A DNA stretch of 64,000 bases from Halobacillus aidingensis (GTDB lineage: Bacteria; Bacillota; Bacilli; Bacillales; Halobacillaceae): positions 1-64,000 of the forward strand of contig NZ_FNIZ01000015.1 of assembly GCF_900104185.1 (NCBI RefSeq). Reading direction: 5' to 3'. How positions within the stretch are numbered: position 1 is the stretch's first letter; the number at the start of each line of letters is the position of its first letter. Positions 24,850-32,289 of the stretch are shown one piece after another. The notes under the pieces are model-generated. The model ran no database searches, was not told the origin of the DNA, and saw only the letters and a program-made list of their open reading frames with translations. Position numbers and translations under genes: made by a program.

Positions 24850-25692
24850 TTACTTACTGCCTACAAGTAGTCCTTCAAGTTCTTTGCTTAACTCTTTCGA
24901 ACGACCGGCTGCTCCTTTAATTGCTTCAGAAATGGCGTAACCTCCACCAGCCTGATCAAGAGCGTTAAGCCCCGCTGCTGTCGTACCGTTCGGTGATGTT
25001 ACATTTTCACGTAGTTCAGTCGGGCTTTCATCGCGTTCCAGCATCATTTTTGCTGCTCCAAGCAATGTTTGAGCTCCGATTTCACGAAGAGTTTCACGAT
25101 CCATGCCTTCTGCACGGCCTGTTTCTTCAATGTGTTCCATCAAGTAATAGAAGTAAGCTGGTCCGCTTCCCGCTATTCCGGTGAAAACGTCCATTTTATC
25201 TTCTTCAATGACGAAAACTTCGCCAATGGATTTCAGTAATTCTTTTGCAACAAGTACATTGTCCATATCCGTAAAACGCCCTGGCGTAATGGCTGTCGCT
25301 GATTCGCGAAGCATGCTTGACGTATTCGGCATTACGCGGATCACTTGCTGGCCTTCATTCAATCGTTCTTCCATATAAGATGTTGAGATTCCCGCAAGTA
25401 CAGAAACAAGTACTTGGTTTGCTGTCAATTTATCTTTCAAATCGGCAAGTACAGCATCAATATCTTTCGGCTTCATCGCCAAAATGAACTGGTCGACTTC
25501 TGCAAAGTTCAATTCATCTTTTAATACCGTGCGTACGCCGTATTTATAATTGATTGTGTTTAAACGTTCTTGATTACTTCTATTGGTCACGATGATGTTC
25601 TCAGCTGGAATATTACCGGATTCCACCATGCCTGAAATCATCGCTTCAGCCATTGAGCCTGCACCTAGAAAAGCAATCGTTTGTTTAATCAT
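24850..25692 (-). CDS. proC: Pyrroline-5-carboxylate reductase ProC
   Basis: Last step of proline synthesis, reducing pyrroline-5-carboxylate with NAD(P)H. The 280-residue protein has the Rossmann start FLGAGSMAEAMISGM, VIRVMPNTSS (near 115), the GSGPAYFYYLMEHI dimer helix (near 165) and the C-terminal signature PTELRENVTSPNGTTAAGLNALDQ. It is the first gene of proC-proB-proA, an order seen in several Bacillaceae. The upstream region holds a SigA-like promoter and a perfect cre, and no T-box was seen. Confidence 0.96.
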   Translation of the reverse strand: MIKQTIAFLGAGSMAEAMISGMVESGNIPAENIIVTNRSNQERLNTINYKYGVRTVLKDELNFAEVDQFILAMKPKDIDAVLADLKDKLTANQVLVSVLAGISTSYMEERLNEGQQVIRVMPNTSSMLRESATAITPGRFTDMDNVLVAKELLKSIGEVFVIEEDKMDVFTGIAGSGPAYFYYLMEHIEETGRAEGMDRETLREIGAQTLLGAAKMMLERDESPTELRENVTSPNGTTAAGLNALDQAGGGYAISEAIKGAAGRSKELSKELEGLLVGSK

Positions 25693-25748
25693 ATTGGGTT
25701 AATCTCTCCCGTTCGCATTTTTTGTTCGCTTTATTTAAGACGTTTTTC

Positions 25749-25776
25749 ATCATAACACTGGGCAGAACTTATTCAA
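25749..25776 (-). promoter_or_regulatory. Promoter of the proCBA operon
   Basis: On the minus strand TTGAAT (25771-25776), a 16-base spacer and TATGAT (25749-25754) lie about 57 bases upstream of proC. Both boxes are close to the SigA consensus. Confidence 0.65.
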
Positions 25777-25818
25777 GGGGTTTTTGGCAAGTCGGGTCTA
25801 TATACGCCAATTAGTTAG

Positions 25819-25832
25819 TGTAAACGGTTTCA
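25819..25832. promoter_or_regulatory. Catabolite-responsive element (cre) upstream of proC
   Basis: TGTAAACGGTTTCA fits every defined position of the CcpA consensus TGWAANCGNTNWCA. It lies about 45 bases upstream of the -35 box, where CcpA commonly activates rather than represses. The rest of 25833-26000 shows nothing recognisable. Confidence 0.75.
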
Positions 25833-25973
25833 CTGCGAGGTATTTCCATTTCATCGCTTCTCATCGCAAATAATCTCGCCTCAGACATATATTTGGGCAT
25901 TGAATTTTCAAGAAAAGCCGGAGAAAGCAAAATTGAGGGAATTATCTGACTTTATTTTTTTGTATGCAAACAG

Positions 25974-26006
25974 AAAAAACCACCTGTTGAGGAAATCAAC
26001 AGATGG
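25974..26006 (-). terminator. Terminator after the thioredoxin-like gene
   Basis: On the minus strand CCATCTGTTGA pairs with TCAACAGGTGG (one wobble), followed by T6. It abuts the stop codon. Confidence 0.85.
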
Positions 26007-26345
26007 TCATTCTTCATTAATGAAATGATTCAGTTTAGCCAGTTGCTGGTTCAGCTCCCCGATTGGAACAAAGCGTGCTTTGCGGAATAGTTCTTTCCCT
26101 TCGGAGTAGATCAAAACGGCAGGCACCGTCATGACAGAAAACTCTCCCGCCACTTGTGGAACTTCATCAGCGTTAACATGCCTGGACTCAATGTCAGGAT
26201 ATTCCTTCAACAAGTTTTCCACTTGCGGAAGCAAACCATGGCAGACCGAACATCCCGGCCTCGAAACATAGACAATCGAAAGCGATTTTTCTTGAACAAA
26301 CGTATTGAGTTCTTCAATGGTGTTTATGGATTCCACTTTTCTCAC
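26007..26345 (-). CDS. Thioredoxin-family protein (YtpP-like)
   Basis: A 112-residue thioredoxin-fold protein. The redox motif is C-S-V-C in RPGCSVCHGLLPQV (near residue 32) instead of CGPC, and the cis-proline loop is VMTVPAVLIY (near 75). No signal peptide, so it is cytosolic. It probably takes part in thiol exchange, with bacillithiol or a specific partner as reductant. It is transcribed with the DUF421 gene upstream (gap about 50 bases) or alone. Catalytic cysteines are intact. Confidence 0.88.
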   Translation of the reverse strand: MRKVESINTIEELNTFVQEKSLSIVYVSRPGCSVCHGLLPQVENLLKEYPDIESRHVNADEVPQVAGEFSVMTVPAVLIYSEGKELFRKARFVPIGELNQQLAKLNHFINEE

Positions 26346-26393
26346 CTCTGCTCCATTATATCAAGGAATAGATCGAAATGCCTGTATGGAAAC

Positions 26394-27011
26394 TTAATTC
26401 AAGCGATCAGGATGAACCTGCTGGTGCTGCTTTGTTTCTACTTCTTTAAATAAATCCTCAGCAGGTGGTTTTGCAGTTGGGATCTGTGTAGCCTGATCGG
26501 GATTTAACATCTGTTTTAACGAAAGGATTTGTTGGTACAAATCATCAATATCCTGCTTTGTCGCTGGCCTTTTATGTTCTTTCAATTCATACCCGACCTG
26601 CCCGTTTGGTTCCAGGGTCGCCGACTTAAGGTCATCAATGGATGTGATGTTGCTCTGCCTTAACTTCATTTCCAGTTGGTCGACGGTAAAACGTAACTTC
26701 TTAATATTCTTCTCGTTCAGCTGTCCGTTTTCAATAATGGAAACAGACCTGCCTGTGAGGAAACGTTCCATAAAATCGAATTTCACCTGGCTGAATTCCA
26801 TAACCATCAGTGTAAGAACAAGCACTCCCCCCACGCCGAACGTCACCCATATACTTTTCCCCGCGACAGGTTGGATCAATAAGGAACCGATTGCAATCAT
26901 GATAACCGTCTGTGATAACGTCATCTGAGAAATAGACTTCCGGCCAGCAATACGTAGAATGATTGTTCCTACAATAATAATGAGAACGGCTTTCCAAATC
27001 CAATCCATCAT
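26394..27011 (-). CDS. DUF421 (YetF-like) membrane protein
   Basis: A 205-residue protein with three hydrophobic N-terminal segments (WIWKAVLIIIVGTIILRI; VIMIAIGSLLI; VTFGVGGVLVLTLMVM), followed by the YetF cytoplasmic domain with GRSVSIIENGQL and the short beta/helix core. The C-terminus adds a charged tail of about 60 residues with a coiled-coil-like LYQQILSLKQML segment. Members of this family occur at the spore or cell membrane of Bacilli, and some influence germination; no reaction is known. Start: ATG at 27011 (another at 27008) behind AGAGGTGA. It is divergent from argS. Confidence 0.83.
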   Translation of the reverse strand: MMDWIWKAVLIIIVGTIILRIAGRKSISQMTLSQTVIMIAIGSLLIQPVAGKSIWVTFGVGGVLVLTLMVMEFSQVKFDFMERFLTGRSVSIIENGQLNEKNIKKLRFTVDQLEMKLRQSNITSIDDLKSATLEPNGQVGYELKEHKRPATKQDIDDLYQQILSLKQMLNPDQATQIPTAKPPAEDLFKEVETKQHQQVHPDRLN

Positions 27012-27084
27012 CAATCACCTCTATATCGTATGTTCACCTAAATAAACCAGGATATTCGCAAGGAAGGGATTGCAAATGGGAATG

Positions 27085-27342
27085 CTTTCCGCTATAATCT
27101 TTTCAAATATAGAAATTCTAGGAAAAAGAGAGTAGCTACCAGAAACAGAACAGCGACTCAGGGGTGGTGGAAGCCTGAGCAGGATTTCTGTAGTGAAACG
27201 GACTTTTGAGAAGCTTTCCTGAATCATGGAGTAGGGAAAAGCCGGGGACGTCCCCGTTAACAACATCGAGTGGCTATACGATAGCTATAAGAGTGGTACC
27301 GCGAGCACAAACCTCGTCTCTTTTTTAGAGACGAGGTTTTTT
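27085..27342 (+). promoter_or_regulatory. T-box leader of argS, arginine specifier CGG
   Basis: A complete T-box riboswitch. Stem I ends with a specifier loop GAAA-CGG-A, the codon CGG (arginine) being at 27199-27201. The T-box sequence GTGGTACCGCG spans 27293-27303, and the terminator AACCTCGTCTC/GAGACGAGGTT followed by T6 is at 27310-27340. Uncharged tRNA-Arg would stabilise the antiterminator and allow argS transcription. Confidence 0.9.
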
Positions 27343-27362
27343 ATTTTATGGAGGTGTCGTTT

Positions 27363-29045
27363 ATGGAAAAACAAATACTTGCCCTGCAAATTGCTCATAT
27401 CCTTGGGGAGGATTATCAGCGAGATTGGGTGCAGCAACAGATTGAAACTCCTAAGCAGCCAAACCACGGCGACCTGGCTTTTCCTTGCTTTCCGCTGGCA
27501 AAGACATTGAAAAAAAGCCCGCATCTGATCGCTGAAGAGATTTCCAGTCATTTAAAACATCCGATATTTAAAGAAGTGCAAACAGTAGGCGGCTATATCA
27601 ATATCTTTCTTGATCAGAAGTTTGTCGCTGAACACACATTGAAACAATTTTACCAAGATCCAGAAGCCTATGGAGCTCACGAATTCGGAAAAGGAAAAAC
27701 CGTCGTTCTTGATATGTCAGCTCCGAATATTGCCAAACCTTTTTCCATGGGGCACTTAAGGTCTACAGTCATTGGAAATGCTCTCGCTAACCTTGCACAA
27801 AAATGTGGATATGAAACGGTGAAGATCAATTATATCGGAGACTATGGGACACAGTTCGGGAAACTACTTGCCGCTTATCTTAAATGGGGCGAGGAAGAAA
27901 GTCTCAAACAGAAGCCGATTAAAGAATTGACCCGCGTGTATGTAAAATTTCACCACGCTTCGAAAGAGGATCCATCTTTGATTGAAGAAGGAAGAGAATG
28001 GTTCAAGAAATTGGAGAATAACGATGAAGAGGCTGTTACCTTGTGGAAATGGTTCAAAGCCGTATCTCTGGAAGAGTTTGAAAAGATTTATAAACTCTTA
28101 GGCATCACATTCGATTTGGTCCGTGGCGAAGCCTACTACAATGACAAGATGGATGGGACCATCGACATGCTGCGGGAAAAAGGATTGTTGGAAAAATCGG
28201 ATGGCGCACAAGTCGTCCGCCTCGATGAGGAAGCGTTACCTCCTTGCCTGATTCGAAAAAGTAATGGCACGACCATTTATGCAACGAGAGATTTAACAGC
28301 TGCGCTTGATCGCAAGCAGACATATGATTTTGATGAAGCACTCTATGTCGTTGGTCATGAGCAAACCCTTCATTTTCAGCAGATCAAGCATGTATTGAAA
28401 AAAGCAGAGTTTTCCTGGGCGGATCAATTAAAACATATCTCCTTTGGAATGATGCTTCAAGATGGCAAGAAAATGTCTACTCGCCAGGGGAAGACCGTTT
28501 TACTTGAACAAGCGCTCCAGGAGGCTATTTCACAGGCAGCCAAAAATATAAAAGAAAAGAATCCTGATTTGAAGAATGCTCAAAAGGTCGCGGAACAAGT
28601 AGGAGTAGGTGCCGTCATCTTTCACGACCTTAAACACGATCGTCGCAATGATGTGGAATTCTCCTTAGAGGATATGCTTACCTTTGAAGGCCATACGGCT
28701 CCATACATCCAATATACCTACGCGCGTACCGTATCTTTGTTAGAAAAAGGGAACTTTGATCACAAACATCCTGTCACAGACGTCCAAGCAGAAGCCGCGT
28801 GGCCATTGATTAAAACCATCCGTCTTTTCCCAGAAGTGATTGAGAAGGCATATCAAGAATATGATCCATCCAAGCTTGCGAGACACCTCCTAGATGTCGC
28901 ACGTCATTTCAATAAATTTTACGCCCATACAAAAGTGGTGGGAAGTGAGGAAGAACAAGCGCTTCTATCATTGATTTATGCCGTTAACTATCAATTAAAA
29001 GATGGTTTGTCCATCCTCGGGATCCAGGCACCTGAAAATATGTAA
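27363..29045 (+). CDS. argS: Arginyl-tRNA synthetase
   Basis: A class I synthetase of 560 residues that charges tRNA-Arg. The HIGH-type motif appears in SAPNIAKPFSMGHLRST (near 120-137) and the KMSKS-type motif in KKMSTRQGKTV (near 375). The N-terminal Add-1 domain (QIETPKQPNHGDLAF) and the C-terminal DALR anticodon domain (LARHLLDVARHFNKFYAH) are present. The first HIGH histidine reads serine (FSMGH), as in a subset of Bacillus ArgRS enzymes, perhaps marking a second isoform. Start chosen: ATG at 27363 behind GGAGG. Expression is T-box controlled. Confidence 0.96.
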   Translation: MEKQILALQIAHILGEDYQRDWVQQQIETPKQPNHGDLAFPCFPLAKTLKKSPHLIAEEISSHLKHPIFKEVQTVGGYINIFLDQKFVAEHTLKQFYQDPEAYGAHEFGKGKTVVLDMSAPNIAKPFSMGHLRSTVIGNALANLAQKCGYETVKINYIGDYGTQFGKLLAAYLKWGEEESLKQKPIKELTRVYVKFHHASKEDPSLIEEGREWFKKLENNDEEAVTLWKWFKAVSLEEFEKIYKLLGITFDLVRGEAYYNDKMDGTIDMLREKGLLEKSDGAQVVRLDEEALPPCLIRKSNGTTIYATRDLTAALDRKQTYDFDEALYVVGHEQTLHFQQIKHVLKKAEFSWADQLKHISFGMMLQDGKKMSTRQGKTVLLEQALQEAISQAAKNIKEKNPDLKNAQKVAEQVGVGAVIFHDLKHDRRNDVEFSLEDMLTFEGHTAPYIQYTYARTVSLLEKGNFDHKHPVTDVQAEAAWPLIKTIRLFPEVIEKAYQEYDPSKLARHLLDVARHFNKFYAHTKVVGSEEEQALLSLIYAVNYQLKDGLSILGIQAPENM

Positions 29046-29117
29046 CATAGAGAACTTTAGCACTTCCACCTTTCTTCTATTATAATAAAAGTAACAAAAG
29101 GGAGAGGAGCTCATCCT

Positions 29118-29348
29118 ATGTACCCGATTTATTATGGACTTGCCATTATTGCCTCGGTAGCCGCATTGATAGGCACGATCGTTATAGCTAAAAATGTAAA
29201 CAAACCCGAAAACACATCTTCACCAGAAGATGACGCCAAGCAGTTGAAAAACGCAGGAAGTGACACAGGGAGCATTCCGTTACTGACGACCATCTACGCC
29301 ATCACGTTTGTCATTACAGTCATTCTTATGTGGATTTTCATTTTTTAA
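29118..29348 (+). CDS. Small two-helix membrane protein
   Basis: A 76-residue protein with two membrane segments (about residues 5-26 and 54-74) joined by a polar loop rich in acidic and lysine residues (NKPENTSSPEDDAKQLKN). GGGAGAGGAG lies before the ATG and a terminator lies just after the stop, so it is a real transcription unit. No family was recognised and no function is proposed. Confidence 0.7.
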   Translation: MYPIYYGLAIIASVAALIGTIVIAKNVNKPENTSSPEDDAKQLKNAGSDTGSIPLLTTIYAITFVITVILMWIFIF

Positions 29349-29355
29349 CACGTTT

Positions 29356-29387
29356 AAGGAGAAGAGGTGCGCCTTTTCTCCTTTTTT
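29356..29387 (+). terminator. Terminator of the small membrane-protein gene
   Basis: AAGGAGAA and TTCTCCTT form a stem around GAGGTGCGCCT, followed by T6. Confidence 0.8.
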
Positions 29388-29391
29388 GTTT

Positions 29392-29913
29392 TCACAAAGA
29401 AGACTTCACAATAAAATCAGCTTGTCTTTCAGGCTCGACCGTTGCTATGTAGTAATCTTCCGCTTTCCAGTACCGTTCTTTGAATTTGTCGATTTTCTTT
29501 CTCGTTTCCTCACTTTCTCTTGAGAATCTTAATTCTCTCGAACACTGTACATAGACCATAAAATCAAAAAAACTTCGCCATTCCTTCCTTTGTAAAAACA
29601 CGCCTTCCATAATAACTAATGTACTCTCTTTCTCTAGTGCTTCGAATAAGTCTTTCTTTAACGCTTTGACATCCCATTGTAGAAAGTAATATTCGTACCA
29701 TGGTTCATATCCTGTATGGTACCTCTTCTCTCTTTCCACAACATAATCATCGATATGATACGTTACGACTGGAATAGACTTTTTCTGTAGTTCCTTTTTT
29801 ATTTTCTCCGTAAACGTCGTTTTTCCTGAACGACTCAAACCATCGATTCCTAATACGAATCTTTCTCCTTCATTTAATAAAGGAATTCTTCGAATGATCT
29901 CCTCAACCACCAT
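29392..29913 (-). CDS. P-loop nucleoside kinase-like protein (uridine kinase family)
   Basis: A 173-residue cytosolic kinase. GIDGLSRSGKTTF (22-34) is the Walker A loop and ends in the kinase-type GKTT; HIDDYVVERE (53-62) matches the substrate aspartates of uridine/phosphoribulokinase-like enzymes, and LVIMEGVFLQR (near 98) is the Walker B strand. A lid region rich in arginine (RELRFSRESEETRKK) follows. The phosphate acceptor is unknown. Convergent with the small membrane-protein gene; family A repeats follow upstream of its start. Confidence 0.83.
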   Translation of the reverse strand: MVVEEIIRRIPLLNEGERFVLGIDGLSRSGKTTFTEKIKKELQKKSIPVVTYHIDDYVVEREKRYHTGYEPWYEYYFLQWDVKALKKDLFEALEKESTLVIMEGVFLQRKEWRSFFDFMVYVQCSRELRFSRESEETRKKIDKFKERYWKAEDYYIATVEPERQADFIVKSSL

Positions 29914-30000
29914 CTCCTCCCCTCCTTTCCCTCATTTTTTCTATTCAAGTATATGGCAGTATACTTGAAGACTCGATTTCGAGACTTTTGTGGGAGTTTA

Positions 30001-30120
30001 GGGGCTCCGGGAAAAGGTTCGCTTTCCGTGGGCGAGTGATGAGCCTCCTCGAGCTAACGCTCTGCGGGGTCTCATCTACCACGCACTTCCCACAGGAGTC
30101 TCACCGTTTCCCTCCGCCCC
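30001..30120. repeat. Dispersed palindromic repeat, family A
   Basis: A 120-bp element from GGGGCTCCGGGAAAAGG to CCGTTTCCCTCCGCCCC. It is nearly identical to the copy at 41951-42227, except that the latter carries a 160-bp insert. It is flanked by GACTCGATTTCGAGAC on the left. Confidence 0.9.
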
Positions 30121-30249
30121 TTTACCATACGAGATTCTCGAAATCCCTCTAACAATAACCTGCCAAGTTCGGTAATGAAAGACCTGCTCACCCACGCCGT
30201 TATAGAGTCGTTTTAACCATAGATTCTGCACGAATAAGGTGTGGGAACA

Positions 30250-30350
30250 GGGTCAGGGAAACGTCCGCATGAAAAGCGAATGGAGACACGAACGTGTGTG
30301 TTTTTCTACTGACTGATCCAAAACACTGCAAATCGTCGTTTCCCTGACCC
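30250..30350. repeat. 101-bp element with 14-bp perfect inverted ends (copy 1)
   Basis: It is bounded by GGGTCAGGGAAACG and its exact complement CGTTTCCCTGACCC. The second copy at 42356-42457 has one mismatch in the left end and one inserted base. Both are embedded in the same longer duplicated block. No coding potential. Confidence 0.85.
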
Positions 30351-30408
30351 CGTATCCATGGCCAAGAATTGTCATTCATTATTTCAACTAGGTAAGGCTG
30401 CCCTTAAT

Positions 30409-30463
30409 GCTGCGGGGAATGTGCTCACCGCGCTCCCGCGGAAAGCGAGCTATTCCCCGCAGC
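30409..30463. repeat. Internally deleted family A palindrome
   Basis: GCTGCGGGGAAT and ATTCCCCGCAGC form a 12-bp perfect inverted repeat around 31 bases. It is a shortened family A element, and a near copy lies at 42515-42569. The whole block from about 30000 to 30510 is a paralogue of about 41930-42620. Confidence 0.85.
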
Positions 30464-30766
30464 CCCATCCACTCACCAAAAGTCTCGAAACTGAGCCTTC
30501 CAGAAAAGGGAGCTTTAATTGAACACTTAGTTCATGAACTTTTGTGTAATACTCCTTCTCGATTTACAGTGGTGATTCCTTTGTCACACGGGGGAGGAAA
30601 ACTTTTTCTAAGTGAAAATGCACATAAATTTTTCAACACTGACACATACTCTCGATAAATTCATGTTATCTTTCGAGTAGGTCTATGAATATCTTAATAA
30701 CAGAATGGTCACTAGCTCATTGACGTACAATCTCTTTCTTTTGAAAAATTTAAGGAGTTGGCTAAT

Positions 30767-31291
30767 GTGAACCAATCCCATATGTTTCAAAACCTCACGC
30801 ATAAAAAAATGAAGTTTGAAGAAGTGTTTTCTCATATTCTGACGTTTATGAAAAGTGAGCCCATCGGGGATTACAAGCTCATGATGGGGACCGATTCCCA
30901 AGTTCACCCCTCCCACACCCTATTCATTACCGGTATTGTCATCCAACGAGTTGGAAAAGGAGCCTGGGCCTGTTTCCGCAAAGAAGTGGTACACAGAGAA
31001 ATGACGACATTGCATGAACGTATTTCCTATGAAACGTCCTTAACGGAGCAAGTGGCTGCCTTATTTACGGAAGAGAAGAAGAATGATCTCATCGAAGTCG
31101 TCCTCCCTTATATTTATAAAGGAGCAACGTTTACAATCGAAGGTCACATCGATATCGGGAGTGGAGACCGAAACAGGACAAGAGTCTATGTAAATGAAAT
31201 GATGGCAAGAATCGAGTCGCTCGGAATGGAAGCGAAGATCAAACCGGATTCCATTGTCGCAAGCAGTTATGCCAATCGATATACAAAGTAA
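30767..31291 (+). CDS. YkuK-family ribonuclease H-like protein
   Basis: A 174-residue member of the DUF458/YkuK family, predicted to have an RNase H-like fold. The N-terminal strand LMMGTDSQVHPSHTLFITGIVI (about 41-62) carries the first acidic residue, and VVLPYIYKG, GHIDIGSG and KPDSIVASSYANRYTK at the C-terminus are conserved family segments. In B. subtilis ykuK is stress- or competence-linked with no known substrate. Start chosen: GTG at 30767, nine bases after AAGGAG; the upstream TTG overlaps that site. A DUF4190 gene follows 16 bases later. Confidence 0.85.
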   Translation: MNQSHMFQNLTHKKMKFEEVFSHILTFMKSEPIGDYKLMMGTDSQVHPSHTLFITGIVIQRVGKGAWACFRKEVVHREMTTLHERISYETSLTEQVAALFTEEKKNDLIEVVLPYIYKGATFTIEGHIDIGSGDRNRTRVYVNEMMARIESLGMEAKIKPDSIVASSYANRYTK

Positions 31292-31307
31292 TGGAAGGTG
31301 ATCATGG

Positions 31308-31565
31308 TTGTATCAAAAAGCCGTTACCTCTTGTGTGTTTGGAATCATGTCCATCTTTCTTCCTCTTATCGGTATCATTCTTGGATGGGTAGGGATACTT
31401 TTTGCAAATAAAGCTCTCGGTAAACTTTCCACCGAAGAACCGGGATACCGTTTCGCCTTAGGCGGAAAGGTATGTAGCATCCTTGGGATTTGCCTGCAGT
31501 CTTGTATCCTGATATTTGTCCTTGCTGCCTATTTCTTTTTTATGAATCTGAATCTCTTTATGTAA
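31308..31565 (+). CDS. DUF4190-type small membrane protein
   Basis: An 85-residue protein with two membrane helices (about residues 8-30 and 56-78). The pattern SCVFGIMSIFLPLIGIILGWVGI, then a small polar loop with ANKALGKLS, then ALGGKVCSILGI, is the DUF4190 architecture. Start: TTG at 31308; the ATG four bases earlier is out of frame, and AAGGTG lies about seven bases before the TTG. It shares a transcript with the YkuK gene and ends at a terminator. Function unknown. Confidence 0.78.
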   Translation: MYQKAVTSCVFGIMSIFLPLIGIILGWVGILFANKALGKLSTEEPGYRFALGGKVCSILGICLQSCILIFVLAAYFFFMNLNLFM

Positions 31566-31578
31566 AACAAAAAATACC

Positions 31579-31612
31579 AAAGCGCCCTCTGGATCCAGAG
31601 GGCGCTTTGTTC
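31579..31612. terminator. Bidirectional terminator
   Basis: AAAGCGCCCTCT and AGAGGGCGCTTT pair perfectly over 12 bases. It lies between the convergent DUF4190 and peroxiredoxin genes. T-runs are modest on both sides. Confidence 0.85.
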
Positions 31613-32266
31613 TTACGTATTTATTTTTTTCAATTCTTCAAGAACGTCAGACGGTTCGGCTCGATCTTTATAATCAGCCTTCGTATAGTCATACAAAATC
31701 GTCCCATCTGTATCAATGATATATGTTGCGGAGACAGGCAGGGTCCAAGTTTCGTCGCCATTATGTTTGTCCACTTGCAGCCCTTTGTCTTTATATACCT
31801 CTACAAGGTAATCTGGTAATTGGTACACTAAATTGTATTGATTGGCCACTTCATTCCCAACGTCGCTCACCACATGATAGTTCAGTTGATTTTTCTCCTG
31901 TGTCGTCAGTGACTGATCGGGGGTTTGTGGACTAATCGCAATCAATTCAGCTCCTTCTCCATGAATCTCATCTAGGATTTGCTGATAGGCTCTCAGTTCC
32001 ATGTTGCAATAAGGACACCATCCTCCGCGATAAAAAGTAAGGACGACCGGTCCACTTTTTAATTGTTCATAAAGCTCGACCGTTTCCCCCTTCGCGTCAG
32101 GCAAGTTGAAGTTTGGCGCTTTCTCTCCTGCTGACAAACCTTCTCCATCATTTGAAGATTCAAGTTCATCAATCGCCTTCTTCATTTTTTCTTGTATTTC
32201 ATCAGGAGTTGCTTTCTTGAATTTTTCAATGTAATCGTTATAATGCTTTCTCATTTCTGTCTTCAT
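31613..32266 (-). CDS. Peroxiredoxin-like (AhpC/TSA) protein
   Basis: A 217-residue protein with a thioredoxin-like peroxiredoxin fold. The active-site strand is VVLTFYRGGWCPYCNMELRAY (near 82), with a C-x-x-C where typical peroxiredoxins have a T-x-x-C, so it is of the PRX-like (AhpC/TSA family 2) type. A helical N-terminal extension of about 50 residues precedes GEKAPNFNLPDAKG. Start chosen: ATG at 32266 behind AAAAGGAG. It probably reduces peroxides in the cytosol; a disulfide exchange role is also possible. Upstream lies the EutH gene, with 24 bases between. Confidence 0.87.
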   Translation of the reverse strand: MKTEMRKHYNDYIEKFKKATPDEIQEKMKKAIDELESSNDGEGLSAGEKAPNFNLPDAKGETVELYEQLKSGPVVLTFYRGGWCPYCNMELRAYQQILDEIHGEGAELIAISPQTPDQSLTTQEKNQLNYHVVSDVGNEVANQYNLVYQLPDYLVEVYKDKGLQVDKHNGDETWTLPVSATYIIDTDGTILYDYTKADYKDRAEPSDVLEELKKINT

Positions 32267-32289
32267 GAAAAAACTCCTTTTCAGCGGAT

